The notes beneath the pieces are model-generated. The model made no database searches. It was not told where the DNA came from and saw only the letters and a list, made by a program, of their open reading frames with translations. The translations under genes were made by a program, and so were the position numbers. Positions 50,154 through 57,474 of a stretch of DNA of 64,000 bases are shown one piece after another (the stretch's first letter is position 1; the number at the start of each line of letters is the position of its first letter). The DNA comes from Acidiferrimicrobium sp. IK (GTDB lineage: Bacteria > Actinomycetota > Acidimicrobiia > Acidimicrobiales > Palsa-688), in NCBI RefSeq assembly GCF_025499425.1, contig NZ_JAIMCB010000016.1, positions 1-64,000 of the forward strand, in the 5' to 3' direction.

Positions 50154-51974
50154 GTGGGTCACAGCGGAGACGGACAGGCGGGTTCAAGTGAGCGCATCGG
50201 CCAGCAGGAACGGGCCGGGGGGCCGGTCGCGGGCGACCCGGCGCTGCTGCGGGCGGTGTTCGACGTCGTCGCCGCCGGCCTGTACGTGGTCGACGCCCAG
50301 GGGTACATCCAGCTGGCCAACCCCGGCGCGCAGTCGCTGCTCGGCTACCCGGAGGACCGGATGCTCGGCGTGCGTTCCCACGACCTTTTCCATTACATCG
50401 ACGCCACCGGCAAGCACCGCCGAGCCGAGAACTGCCCGCTCATCCACGCGGCGCGCGTCGGGCGGTCGGCGGCGTCGGACAGCGACGTGTTCGTCCGCAG
50501 CAACGGGGCGCTGTTGCCGGTGGCTTGGAGCTCGGCGCCGATCCTCGACGATGGGCGCCCCTTCGGGGCGGTGGTCGTCTTCTACGACATCACCCGCCGG
50601 GTCGCGGCCGACCTCCGCCACGACGTGGAGCTGGCAGAGGCCCGCCAGGCCAGCGAGGCGGCGGCCGCAGAAGCCGCCCGGACGGCCTTCCTGGCCGACA
50701 CCACCTCCGCTCTAATAAGCACCCTCGACGTGGACGAGGCCCTGGCCCGCTTGGCCCGCCTGCTCGTGCCCCGCTTCGCCGACTGGTGCGTCATCGACCT
50801 GCTCGAGGAGGAGGGGGAGGTGCGGCGGGTCACGGTGGCCCACACCGAGCCGGCGATGGTGCCCCGCCTCGGCATCGATGCCGCCATCCGCTTCACGATC
50901 CCAGACAGCGGAGACGCTCCGCTCCGGCGGGTCCTGCGGGGCGCGCCGTCGGTGGTGCTCGACGACTTCGCGCCCGAGCACTGGCAGGGCAGCGAGATGG
51001 AGCGCAACCAGCTCGGGCTGTTCACCCGCCTGGGGGCAGCCGACGCGTTGATCGTCGGCCTCCGGGCCCGCCAGGCGGTCATCGGGGCGGTCACCTTGAC
51101 CCGCACCCAACCGCATCCCTTCGACGCCGACGACCGGGCGCTGGCGGAGGACATCGCGCTGCGGGCCGGCATCGCCATCGACAACGCCCGGCTGTTCACC
51201 AACACCCGCAGCACGGCCGAGGCCCTGCAGCGCAGCCTGCTGCCGATCCTGCCCGCCGGCGGCGACCTCGAGCTGTGCGCCTCATACATCCCCGCCGGCC
51301 ACGACGCCGAGGTCGGCGGTGACTGGTACGACGCCTACGTCCTGCGGGACGGCTCGACCGCGGTGGTGCTGGGCGACGTCGTGGGCCACGACCTCGAGGC
51401 CGCGACCCGGATGGGTGACATCCGCAACCATCTGCGGGCCGCCAGCCTGACCACCACCGACCCGGCGGAGGTGATGCGCCTGCTCGACCAGGCGATGGAC
51501 CAGTTCGTGCCCGGCGCCACCGCCACGGCAGTGTTCGCCCGGGTGGAGCGGAGCCTGGATGACGAGGGGGCCCCCGAGCTTCGCTTCCGGTGGAGCAACG
51601 CCGGCCACCCCCCGCCGCTGCTGGTCCTGCCGGACGGGACCAGCCGCTATCTCGAGGCGGAGCCGGACCCGCTGCTCGGCGTCGACCCGTCACTGCCCCG
51701 CACCCGGCAGTCCGAGCCGCTGCCGCCGGGAGCGACCGTCCTGCTCTACAGCGACGGCCTGGTCGAGGACCGAGGCACCGGCCTCGAGCCCGGCTTGTCG
51801 CGACTGCGGCGCGCGGCGTCCCGGCTCGCTCCGCAAGGGGCCCGTCAGCTCTGCGACCACCTCGTCGAGGAGCTAGGCCGGGAGGCCGCCGACGACATCG
51901 CGTTCATCATCGTCTCCGCCCCCTCCGAAGGCCTGGACGGGGCAGCACCCGAAATCCACGAAAGGCCCCGGTAG
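50154..51974 (+). CDS. PAS-GAF-SpoIIE (PP2C-type) serine phosphatase
   Basis: A 606-residue cytosolic signalling phosphatase. PAS domain, about residues 30-150 (FDVVAAGLYVVDAQGYIQLA...GAVVVFYDITRR). GAF domain, about 180-350 (DEALARLARLLVPRFADWC...AGIAIDNARLF). SpoIIE/PP2C catalytic domain, about 370-590, with metal-binding EVGGDWYDAY, GDVVGHDLEAA, SNAGHPPPLLV, YSDGLVEDRG and DDIAFIIV. Enzymes of this type dephosphorylate STAS-domain anti-sigma-antagonists. No STAS or anti-sigma kinase gene is nearby, so the partner is elsewhere. A second protein of the same plan is at 57475. PhzF starts 6 nt after its stop. Confidence 0.9.
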   Translation: MGHSGDGQAGSSERIGQQERAGGPVAGDPALLRAVFDVVAAGLYVVDAQGYIQLANPGAQSLLGYPEDRMLGVRSHDLFHYIDATGKHRRAENCPLIHAARVGRSAASDSDVFVRSNGALLPVAWSSAPILDDGRPFGAVVVFYDITRRVAADLRHDVELAEARQASEAAAAEAARTAFLADTTSALISTLDVDEALARLARLLVPRFADWCVIDLLEEEGEVRRVTVAHTEPAMVPRLGIDAAIRFTIPDSGDAPLRRVLRGAPSVVLDDFAPEHWQGSEMERNQLGLFTRLGAADALIVGLRARQAVIGAVTLTRTQPHPFDADDRALAEDIALRAGIAIDNARLFTNTRSTAEALQRSLLPILPAGGDLELCASYIPAGHDAEVGGDWYDAYVLRDGSTAVVLGDVVGHDLEAATRMGDIRNHLRAASLTTTDPAEVMRLLDQAMDQFVPGATATAVFARVERSLDDEGAPELRFRWSNAGHPPPLLVLPDGTSRYLEAEPDPLLGVDPSLPRTRQSEPLPPGATVLLYSDGLVEDRGTGLEPGLSRLRRAASRLAPQGARQLCDHLVEELGREAADDIAFIIVSAPSEGLDGAAPEIHERPR

Positions 51975-51980
51975 AAGCCC

Positions 51981-52823
51981 ATGAGCCTCGACGATCCGCC
52001 TGCCGCCGCGCCGCCTTTTGCCGGAGCGGTCCGCTCCGTCCCGTTCTGGCTGGTCGACGCCTTCAGCGGCGAGGCGTGGCGGGGCAACCCGGCCGGGGTG
52101 TGCGTCCTGGACGGGCCCGCCCCCGACGCCTGGATGGCCGCCGTCGCGGCCGAGGTCAACGCGGCCGAGACGGCGTTCCTCTCCCCCGGCGCCGGTCCCG
52201 GCGAGTGGGCGCTGCGTTGGTTTACCCCGGCGACGGAGGTGGACCTCTGCGGGCACGCCACCCTGGCCGGCGCCCACACCCTGTGGAGCTACGGCCTGGC
52301 CGACGGCCCGCTGGCCTTCTCGACCCGAAGCGGGGTGCTGCGCGCCGAGGGGCGAGCCGGCCGGGTCGGCTTGGACTTCCCCGCGCTGGCCGCCGCCCCC
52401 GCCGACCTGCCCGCCGGCGTGTCCGCGGCGCTCGGCGCGCCGGTGCGCTGGGCCGGGCGCAATCAGACCAACTGGCTGGTCGAGCTGGCGGACGCGGCGG
52501 CGGTGCGCGCCTTGGCGCCCGACATGGCCGGGCTGGTGGACATGGGCGCCCAGGGCCTCATCGTTACCGCGCAAGGCGAGGAGGGCAGCGACTTCGTCTC
52601 CCGGTACTTCGCTCCGGCGGTGGGGGTGCCCGAAGACCCGGTGACGGGGTCCGCGCATTGCACCCTGGCGCCGTTTTGGGCGGCTCGCCTGGGGCGGGAC
52701 CGCCTTCGGGGCCACCAGGTGTCGAGGCGCGGGGGGTGGGTCGAGGTGGCCGTCGCCGGCGACCGGGTGGTGCTCACCGGCGAGGCGGTGACCGTCATCG
52801 CCGGCGCGGTCCGCGGCTGGTAG
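51981..52823 (+). CDS. PhzF-family phenazine biosynthesis-like isomerase
   Basis: A 280-residue PhzF-fold protein. The catalytic-type glutamate is in EVNAAETAFL, CGHATLAGAHTLW is the second conserved block, and the C-terminal half contains VPEDPVTGSAHCTLAPFW. PhzF itself isomerises trans-2,3-dihydro-3-hydroxyanthranilate; most homologues have other or unknown roles, and no phenazine genes are present here. ATG start; it follows the phosphatase gene by 6 nt and may be co-transcribed. Confidence 0.9.
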   Translation: MSLDDPPAAAPPFAGAVRSVPFWLVDAFSGEAWRGNPAGVCVLDGPAPDAWMAAVAAEVNAAETAFLSPGAGPGEWALRWFTPATEVDLCGHATLAGAHTLWSYGLADGPLAFSTRSGVLRAEGRAGRVGLDFPALAAAPADLPAGVSAALGAPVRWAGRNQTNWLVELADAAAVRALAPDMAGLVDMGAQGLIVTAQGEEGSDFVSRYFAPAVGVPEDPVTGSAHCTLAPFWAARLGRDRLRGHQVSRRGGWVEVAVAGDRVVLTGEAVTVIAGAVRGW

Positions 52824-52841
52824 CAGCCGGCGACGGGTAGG

Positions 52842-53264
52842 TCACACGAAGATCGGCTCCTCGGGTTCCTCCCCGGCGAGCAGGTCGCAGGTCGGGCAGT
52901 ACCAGCGGACCTCCATCGGGGTGCCGCACAGCCGGTGGCGGGCGGTGGCACCGCCGCCGCCCTGCGCCCCCCACTCGGCGAGCAGCCGCAACGCGCCGGC
53001 CAGGCTGCGCCCCGTCGCGGTCAGATCGTAGGAGTAGCGGGCAGGACGGCGCGAGTAGGGCTCGGCCACCACCACCCGCTGCGCCTCGAGGTGACGGAGC
53101 CGCTGAGCGAGCATGTTGGTCGCTATACCGCTGACCGCCTGCTGCAGCTCGCCGTAGCGGAGCGGGCCGTCGAGCAGGGCGTCGACGATCAGCAGCGACC
53201 AGCGGTCGCCGACCCGGCCGAGCGCGGAGGCCAGGGGCGAGGAGGGGGCGTCGTCGGCTGGCAC
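52842..53264 (-). CDS. HxlR-family transcriptional regulator
   Basis: A 140-residue winged-helix regulator. It has ALGRVGDRWSLLIVDALLDG, then PLRYGELQQAVSGIATNMLAQRLRHLE (in family terms RFxEL...I..KxLxxRLKxLE), then YSYDLTATGRSLAGALRLLAEW. Past this core is a Cys pair region, RLCGTPMEVRWYCPTCD, which looks like a small zinc ribbon. The GTG at 53264 is my choice; no clear ribosome site is present and the frame stays open far upstream. It converges with phzF. Confidence 0.82.
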   Translation of the reverse strand: MPADDAPSSPLASALGRVGDRWSLLIVDALLDGPLRYGELQQAVSGIATNMLAQRLRHLEAQRVVVAEPYSRRPARYSYDLTATGRSLAGALRLLAEWGAQGGGGATARHRLCGTPMEVRWYCPTCDLLAGEEPEEPIFV

Positions 53265-53463
53265 CGGCCCATTGTCCTGGATTGCGGGTGGCTCCGGGCG
53301 GCCCGGCGCCGGGCCGACCGCGGTCAGTGGGCGCACCAGCATCCTGGGCGGGGCGCTCCGGCGGCCGCCTAGCCCTGCAGTACCGTCGCGGGCGGAAGCG
53401 GCGACCGCCGCTGACGTCTTTCGACGGATCCCCCCGTCCGTTCGTGCAGAAGGGCAGCCACCA

Positions 53464-53748
53464 ATGGTCGACGACGAAACCGTTATCGCCGAGCGCCACA
53501 TCGATCTGGGCACCGATCCCCTCCACGTCCTCATCAGCACCGACACCGCCGAAGGCTTCTGGCGGGTCCAGGTCCAGGACCCGGCGTCGACCCGGGAGGT
53601 GTCGACGACGACGATGGACGGCGAGGACTCGTTCCTCTGGCCGCTCATCCGCGACGCGCTGGCCGGTGACGCCCCGTCGTGGCAGCACCTGGCCCACTGG
53701 GGCCAGGGCGCGTTGAGCGGCCGGGGCCCCGGGCTGCGCAGCGCATAG
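53464..53748 (+). CDS. Hypothetical protein
   Basis: A 94-residue acidic protein I do not recognise. It opens MVDDETVIAERHIDLGTD and continues PLHVLISTDTAEGFWRVQVQ, so the N-terminal half should form beta strands, and the C-terminal half helices (LWPLIRDALAGDAPSWQHLA). ATG with AGAAGGG upstream. It diverges from the HxlR gene and precedes the small membrane protein gene by 49 bp. Confidence 0.6.
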   Translation: MVDDETVIAERHIDLGTDPLHVLISTDTAEGFWRVQVQDPASTREVSTTTMDGEDSFLWPLIRDALAGDAPSWQHLAHWGQGALSGRGPGLRSA

Positions 53749-53784
53749 ACCCCGGCCGCGGTCGGGCCGTGCGGCGGCGGCCGG

Positions 53785-53790
53785 TAGCAT
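53785..53790 (+). promoter_or_regulatory. -10 box of a leaderless small gene
   Basis: TAGCAT, 7 nt before the GTG at 53798. Confidence 0.45.
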
Positions 53791-53797
53791 CACGGTC

Positions 53798-53935
53798 GTG
53801 AAGGCTTTCCGCCGGGCCGTGGTGTCGCTCATCGTGGCTGCGGGCGCCATGGTCGTGGTCCGCCTGCGCGGCAGCGGCGGGACACCCCCCCGCCGCGGCG
53901 GCTGGCGGGAGCTTCCGCCCGACGAGCTGGGCTGA
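53798..53935 (+). CDS. 45-residue single-pass membrane protein
   Basis: A short gene easily missed. The GTG opens MKAFRRAVVSLIVAAGAMVV, a basic start plus one transmembrane helix, followed by a conserved-looking tail with GGTPPRRGGWRELPPDELG. I recall the same tail, GGTPPRxGGWREL, in small actinobacterial proteins of unknown function. A leaderless promoter box lies in the right place, and the next gene begins 7 nt after the stop, so the two are likely one transcript. Confidence 0.65.
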   Translation: MKAFRRAVVSLIVAAGAMVVVRLRGSGGTPPRRGGWRELPPDELG

Positions 53936-53942
53936 GGCGCCC

Positions 53943-55037
53943 GTGCGCGTCGCGGTGGTCGGCCTCGGTGCTGTCGGGGTCCGGGCTGCCCGCCACCTCC
54001 TCGCCGCCGGCGCCGCCGGCCGAGACCCCGCCGGCCGAGACCCGGGCGGCCACGACCCGGACCGGGCCGGGCTCGACTGGGGGGAGGAGCGGCCCTCGTC
54101 GGTGGAGGTGACCCTCGTCCACCGGTCCCTGGCCCGCCTCACCTTCGTCCAGCAGGACCTGGGCTTGCCGGTCCGGGTTGTCTGCGGGGGACCCGACGAC
54201 CTGCCCGACGACCTCGACGTCGTGGTCCTGACCGTCCCCCGCGACGTCCGGGCCGGCGCCGAAGCGGCCCTGCTTCGCGGCGCGCACGCCGTCGCGACCT
54301 GCGACGACCCGAGCGAGGTTCGGGCCCTTCTCGCCCTCGACAGCGAAGCCAGAGAACGGGGATTGAGCGTGGTGGCGGGCGCCGCGTTCGCGCCCGGCGT
54401 GTCCTGCGTCCTGGCCCGGTGGGCCGCCGGACGCCTGGACCGGGTCACCGAGATCCACGTGGCGTCCATGGGCACGGGCGGCCCGGCGTGCGCCCGGCGC
54501 CACCACCGGGCGCTGTCGTCGCCGGCCATCGACTACCACGACGGGGCGTGGGTCCGCCGTCCCGGCGGGTCAGGCCGGGAGCTGGTGTGGTTCCCCGAAC
54601 CGGTCGGCGGCGCCGACTGCTACCGGGCGGGGGTCTGCGACCCGGTGCTGCTGGTCCCGGCGTTCCCGGGCGTGCGGAAGGTGACCGCCCGCCTCGAGGC
54701 CACCCGCCGGGATCGCCTGACGTCTTGGATGCCGATGCTGCGCCCCCCTCACCCCGAGGGCCTGCTCGGCGCGGTACGCGTCGAGGTCCGCGGCTTCGCC
54801 GCCGGCGAGGCCGGGACCGTGGCGGTCGGCGCGTCCGTCCCGCCGGCGCTCGGCGCCGGCGCGGCGGCGGCGACCACCGCGCTGTGGGCCGGGCGCGGCC
54901 GCCTGGCCGGCCCCGGCGCCGGCGGTTTGGCTGAGATGGTCGACCGCCCAGCCGAGTGGCTGCGCGACATCGGCCGGCGAGGCATCAGGACCTGTGTCTT
55001 CGAGGGCGCCGACGCCCTCGCCCCCCTCCCCGCCTGA
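53943..55037 (+). CDS. NAD(P)-binding saccharopine-dehydrogenase-like protein
   Basis: A 364-residue Rossmann-fold protein. The N-terminus, MRVAVVGLGAVGVRAARHLL, is a GxGxxG dinucleotide-binding motif; DVVVLTVPRDVRAGAEAALLRG and SVVAGAAFAPGVSCVLARWA match the saccharopine dehydrogenase-like group that includes enoyl/reductase-like NAD-binding proteins of unknown function. It carries a repetitive insert of about 25 residues (GRDPAGRDPGGHDPDRAG) after the first helix. The reaction is unknown. GTG start, 7 nt behind the small membrane protein gene; the penicillin-binding protein gene follows with its own promoter box. Confidence 0.75.
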   Translation: MRVAVVGLGAVGVRAARHLLAAGAAGRDPAGRDPGGHDPDRAGLDWGEERPSSVEVTLVHRSLARLTFVQQDLGLPVRVVCGGPDDLPDDLDVVVLTVPRDVRAGAEAALLRGAHAVATCDDPSEVRALLALDSEARERGLSVVAGAAFAPGVSCVLARWAAGRLDRVTEIHVASMGTGGPACARRHHRALSSPAIDYHDGAWVRRPGGSGRELVWFPEPVGGADCYRAGVCDPVLLVPAFPGVRKVTARLEATRRDRLTSWMPMLRPPHPEGLLGAVRVEVRGFAAGEAGTVAVGASVPPALGAGAAAATTALWAGRGRLAGPGAGGLAEMVDRPAEWLRDIGRRGIRTCVFEGADALAPLPA

Positions 55038-55071
55038 CCGGCAGCGGCACCTTCCCGTCGCAGCCCGTCGG

Positions 55072-55077
55072 TACTGT
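55072..55077 (+). promoter_or_regulatory. -10 box of the penicillin-binding lipoprotein gene
   Basis: TACTGT, 8 nt before the ATG. Confidence 0.4.
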
Positions 55078-55085
55078 GCTCAGGC

Positions 55086-56990
55086 ATGGCGGCTGCGAGG
55101 CAACGGCGGGGGTGGGCGACGCTCGGGGCGGGATGCGCCGCGGTGGGTCTGGCCGCGACCGGGATGGCCGGCTGCGGGTCCTCGTCGCCGGGGCCGGGCG
55201 TGACGGTCAGCGGGTTCGTCGCTGCGCTGTCACACAAGGACTACGCGGCGGCGGCGTCCCTGGTCGACGCGCCCCCCGCCGACCTGGCCGCCACCTACCA
55301 GGCGGCGGCCACCGACCTCGGCGTGACCGCCGCCTCCTACCAGGCAGGGGCGCCGGTCACCAAGGGCTCCACCGCCACCGCCCCCCTGACCTGGCACGTG
55401 ACCATCGGCGCCTACGGCCCACTCGACATCCACTCGACGGTCAACTTGCACAAGCTCGGGGGGCGCTGGAAGGTGGTGTGGGGCCCGGCCACCGTCGCCG
55501 ACCAGCTCGGCGCCGGTGACCACTTCTCGGTCACCCGGACGTGGCCGGCCCGAGCCCCGGTGCTCGGCGCGAACGGCGCGTCCCTGACCCCGGCAGGGGT
55601 GACGGTCGGGCTGGTCGGCCAGCGGATCAAGGACCCGGCGCAGCTCACCTCGATCATGGTGGCAGCCGGCTTCCCGGCCGGCGCGGTCGCCTCGGCCGTC
55701 CACGACGCTCAGGCCAACCCGACGCAGCTGGTCCCGGTGGGGACCATCCCGGAGTCGACCTACCAGAGCCTCAAAACCGCGGCCGCGCCTAACCTCTACA
55801 GCGTCGGCGGCACCAGCTTCACCGGTGGTGCGCAGACCCCGCTGACCCCCGACCTCGGCACCCACCTACTCGGCGTGGTCGGGCCGATAACCGCCGCGCA
55901 GCTGAAGACCCTCGGGGCGCCGTACTCGGCCACCTCGCGCGTCGGGCAGAACGGGATCGAGGCGGTCTACGAGCGGACCCTCGCCGGGACGCCGGCGGTG
56001 ACCGTCGCGGTTCGCGACGCCAAGGGGACCACCGTCGCCACCCTGGCCCGCAAGGCCGCCACCCCCGGGACGCCGGTCACCACCTCCGTCGACCCCGCCG
56101 TGCAGCAGGCGGCCGAAGCGGCCATGGACGGGGTGGCGCCGACCGTCCAGGCCGCGATGGTGGTCCTCAGGGCGTCCACCGGCCAGATCCTCGCCTCGGT
56201 CAGCCGCCCGACCGCCACCCCCTTCGATGTCGCCCTCGACGCCCGGGTGCCGCCCGGCTCGACGTTCAAGGTGGTCACCAGCACCGCCCTGCTCCAGCAC
56301 GGCGACACCCCCTCGACGCCGGCCACCTGCCCCCAGACGATCACCGTCAACGGCCAGTCGTTCCACAACTTCGAGGGCGAAGCCGCCCCCAACCTCGACC
56401 TGGCCACCGCGTTCGCGGTGTCGTGCAACACCGCGTTCATCGGGCTGACCCGCTCCCTGCCCCCCGCCGCGCTGCCCCAGGCCGGGGCGCTGTTCGGGCT
56501 GGGCACCACGCCCAAGCCGGGGCTCGGCGTTGCCGGGACGTCGGTGCCGACCCCGACCGACGCCAACCAGCTGGCCAGCACGACCATCGGTCAAGCCGGG
56601 GTGGTCGTCTCCCCCCTGGCCATGGCGTCGATGGCGGCCACGGTCGACGCCGGCTCTTACCACCCGCCGCGTCTGGTGGCGGGCGCCCCAGACGACACCG
56701 CCGCCGCCACCCCGCTCCCGGCGGGCGTCGCCGCGGCCCTTCGCAGCCTCATGGCCGGCGTCGTCACCGGCAACGGCACTGCGGCGGGCGCCGGCCTGCC
56801 GGCGGGAACCTACGGCAAGACCGGCACGGCCGAGTTCGGCGCCGGGCCCAACCCCCCTACGCACGCGTGGTTCGTCGGGTTCAAGGGTGACATCGCGTTC
56901 GCGGTGTTCGTATACGGCGGCGGTGTGGGCGGCGTGGTCGCCGCGCCCCTGGCCGCCAAGCTCCTCTCGGCGCTCCCGGCCGGGGCGTGA
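55086..56990 (+). CDS. Penicillin-binding lipoprotein (class B, MecA_N type)
   Basis: A 634-residue peptidoglycan transpeptidase exported to the outer face of the membrane. The signal peptide ends in GMAGCGSSSPG, a lipobox-like site with Cys29 or so as lipid anchor. An NTF2-like MecA_N domain (about 35-150) and a PBP dimerisation domain (about 155-320) follow. The transpeptidase domain has all three motifs: STFK with nucleophile Ser392, SCN with Ser446, and KTGTAEF with Lys578. The plan is that of Rv2864c of M. tuberculosis. It stands alone, apart from any cell-division cluster. Confidence 0.9.
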   Translation: MAAARQRRGWATLGAGCAAVGLAATGMAGCGSSSPGPGVTVSGFVAALSHKDYAAAASLVDAPPADLAATYQAAATDLGVTAASYQAGAPVTKGSTATAPLTWHVTIGAYGPLDIHSTVNLHKLGGRWKVVWGPATVADQLGAGDHFSVTRTWPARAPVLGANGASLTPAGVTVGLVGQRIKDPAQLTSIMVAAGFPAGAVASAVHDAQANPTQLVPVGTIPESTYQSLKTAAAPNLYSVGGTSFTGGAQTPLTPDLGTHLLGVVGPITAAQLKTLGAPYSATSRVGQNGIEAVYERTLAGTPAVTVAVRDAKGTTVATLARKAATPGTPVTTSVDPAVQQAAEAAMDGVAPTVQAAMVVLRASTGQILASVSRPTATPFDVALDARVPPGSTFKVVTSTALLQHGDTPSTPATCPQTITVNGQSFHNFEGEAAPNLDLATAFAVSCNTAFIGLTRSLPPAALPQAGALFGLGTTPKPGLGVAGTSVPTPTDANQLASTTIGQAGVVVSPLAMASMAATVDAGSYHPPRLVAGAPDDTAAATPLPAGVAAALRSLMAGVVTGNGTAAGAGLPAGTYGKTGTAEFGAGPNPPTHAWFVGFKGDIAFAVFVYGGGVGGVVAAPLAAKLLSALPAGA

Positions 56991-57062
56991 GCGCAGTGCC
57001 GCCTGGCGAGCCGGCACGGCTCCGGCCGGCCGGGGCCAGACGAGCCGGGCGGGTGAGGCTGG

Positions 57063-57341
57063 CTACGGTTTGCGCCCCTTTGCCCACCGGGTTTTCCAGT
57101 CCAGCGGTTCGTGGCGAGCGACGGTCGCCAGCGACCGGTTGAGCAGCGTGAGGGCGGCGGTCGCCTGGTAGTCGTCGGAGTGGCCGTGGAGCCGGGCCGC
57201 GAAACGGTTGCGGACCTCCCCTAGCTCGGCCCGGTTGTCGCTGACCAGCTCCGAGAGGCGGGCCACCGCGGCGGCCTGGTCGATGGTCGTCAGCTCCTGC
57301 ACCGTGGCGTAGAGGTCGTCTGTCGTCATCGTGCTGGCCAT
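57063..57341 (-). CDS. Hypothetical helical protein
   Basis: A 92-residue protein, almost all predicted helix (DLYATVQELTTIDQAAAVAR, LGEVRNRFAARLHGHSDDY), ending WKTRWAKGRKP. No family recognised. GAAGGG lies 6 nt before the ATG. It converges with the penicillin-binding protein gene and diverges from the LOV phosphatase gene. Base composition and codon use look normal. Confidence 0.6.
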   Translation of the reverse strand: MASTMTTDDLYATVQELTTIDQAAAVARLSELVSDNRAELGEVRNRFAARLHGHSDDYQATAALTLLNRSLATVARHEPLDWKTRWAKGRKP

Positions 57342-57462
57342 CGGCCACCCTTCGTCCCGCCCGCGGGCCGTGCCCGGGGCGCTCCATGCTCGAACCCGGA
57401 GATGCTACAGGGACGCCGGGCGCGCCCCGCCATCCGGCTGCTCTTAGGTTTCCGCCACCACC

Positions 57463-57468
57463 TACACT
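57463..57468 (+). promoter_or_regulatory. -10 box of the LOV phosphatase gene
   Basis: TACACT, 6 nt before the ATG; no Shine-Dalgarno. Confidence 0.45.
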
Positions 57469-57474
57469 TTCAAG

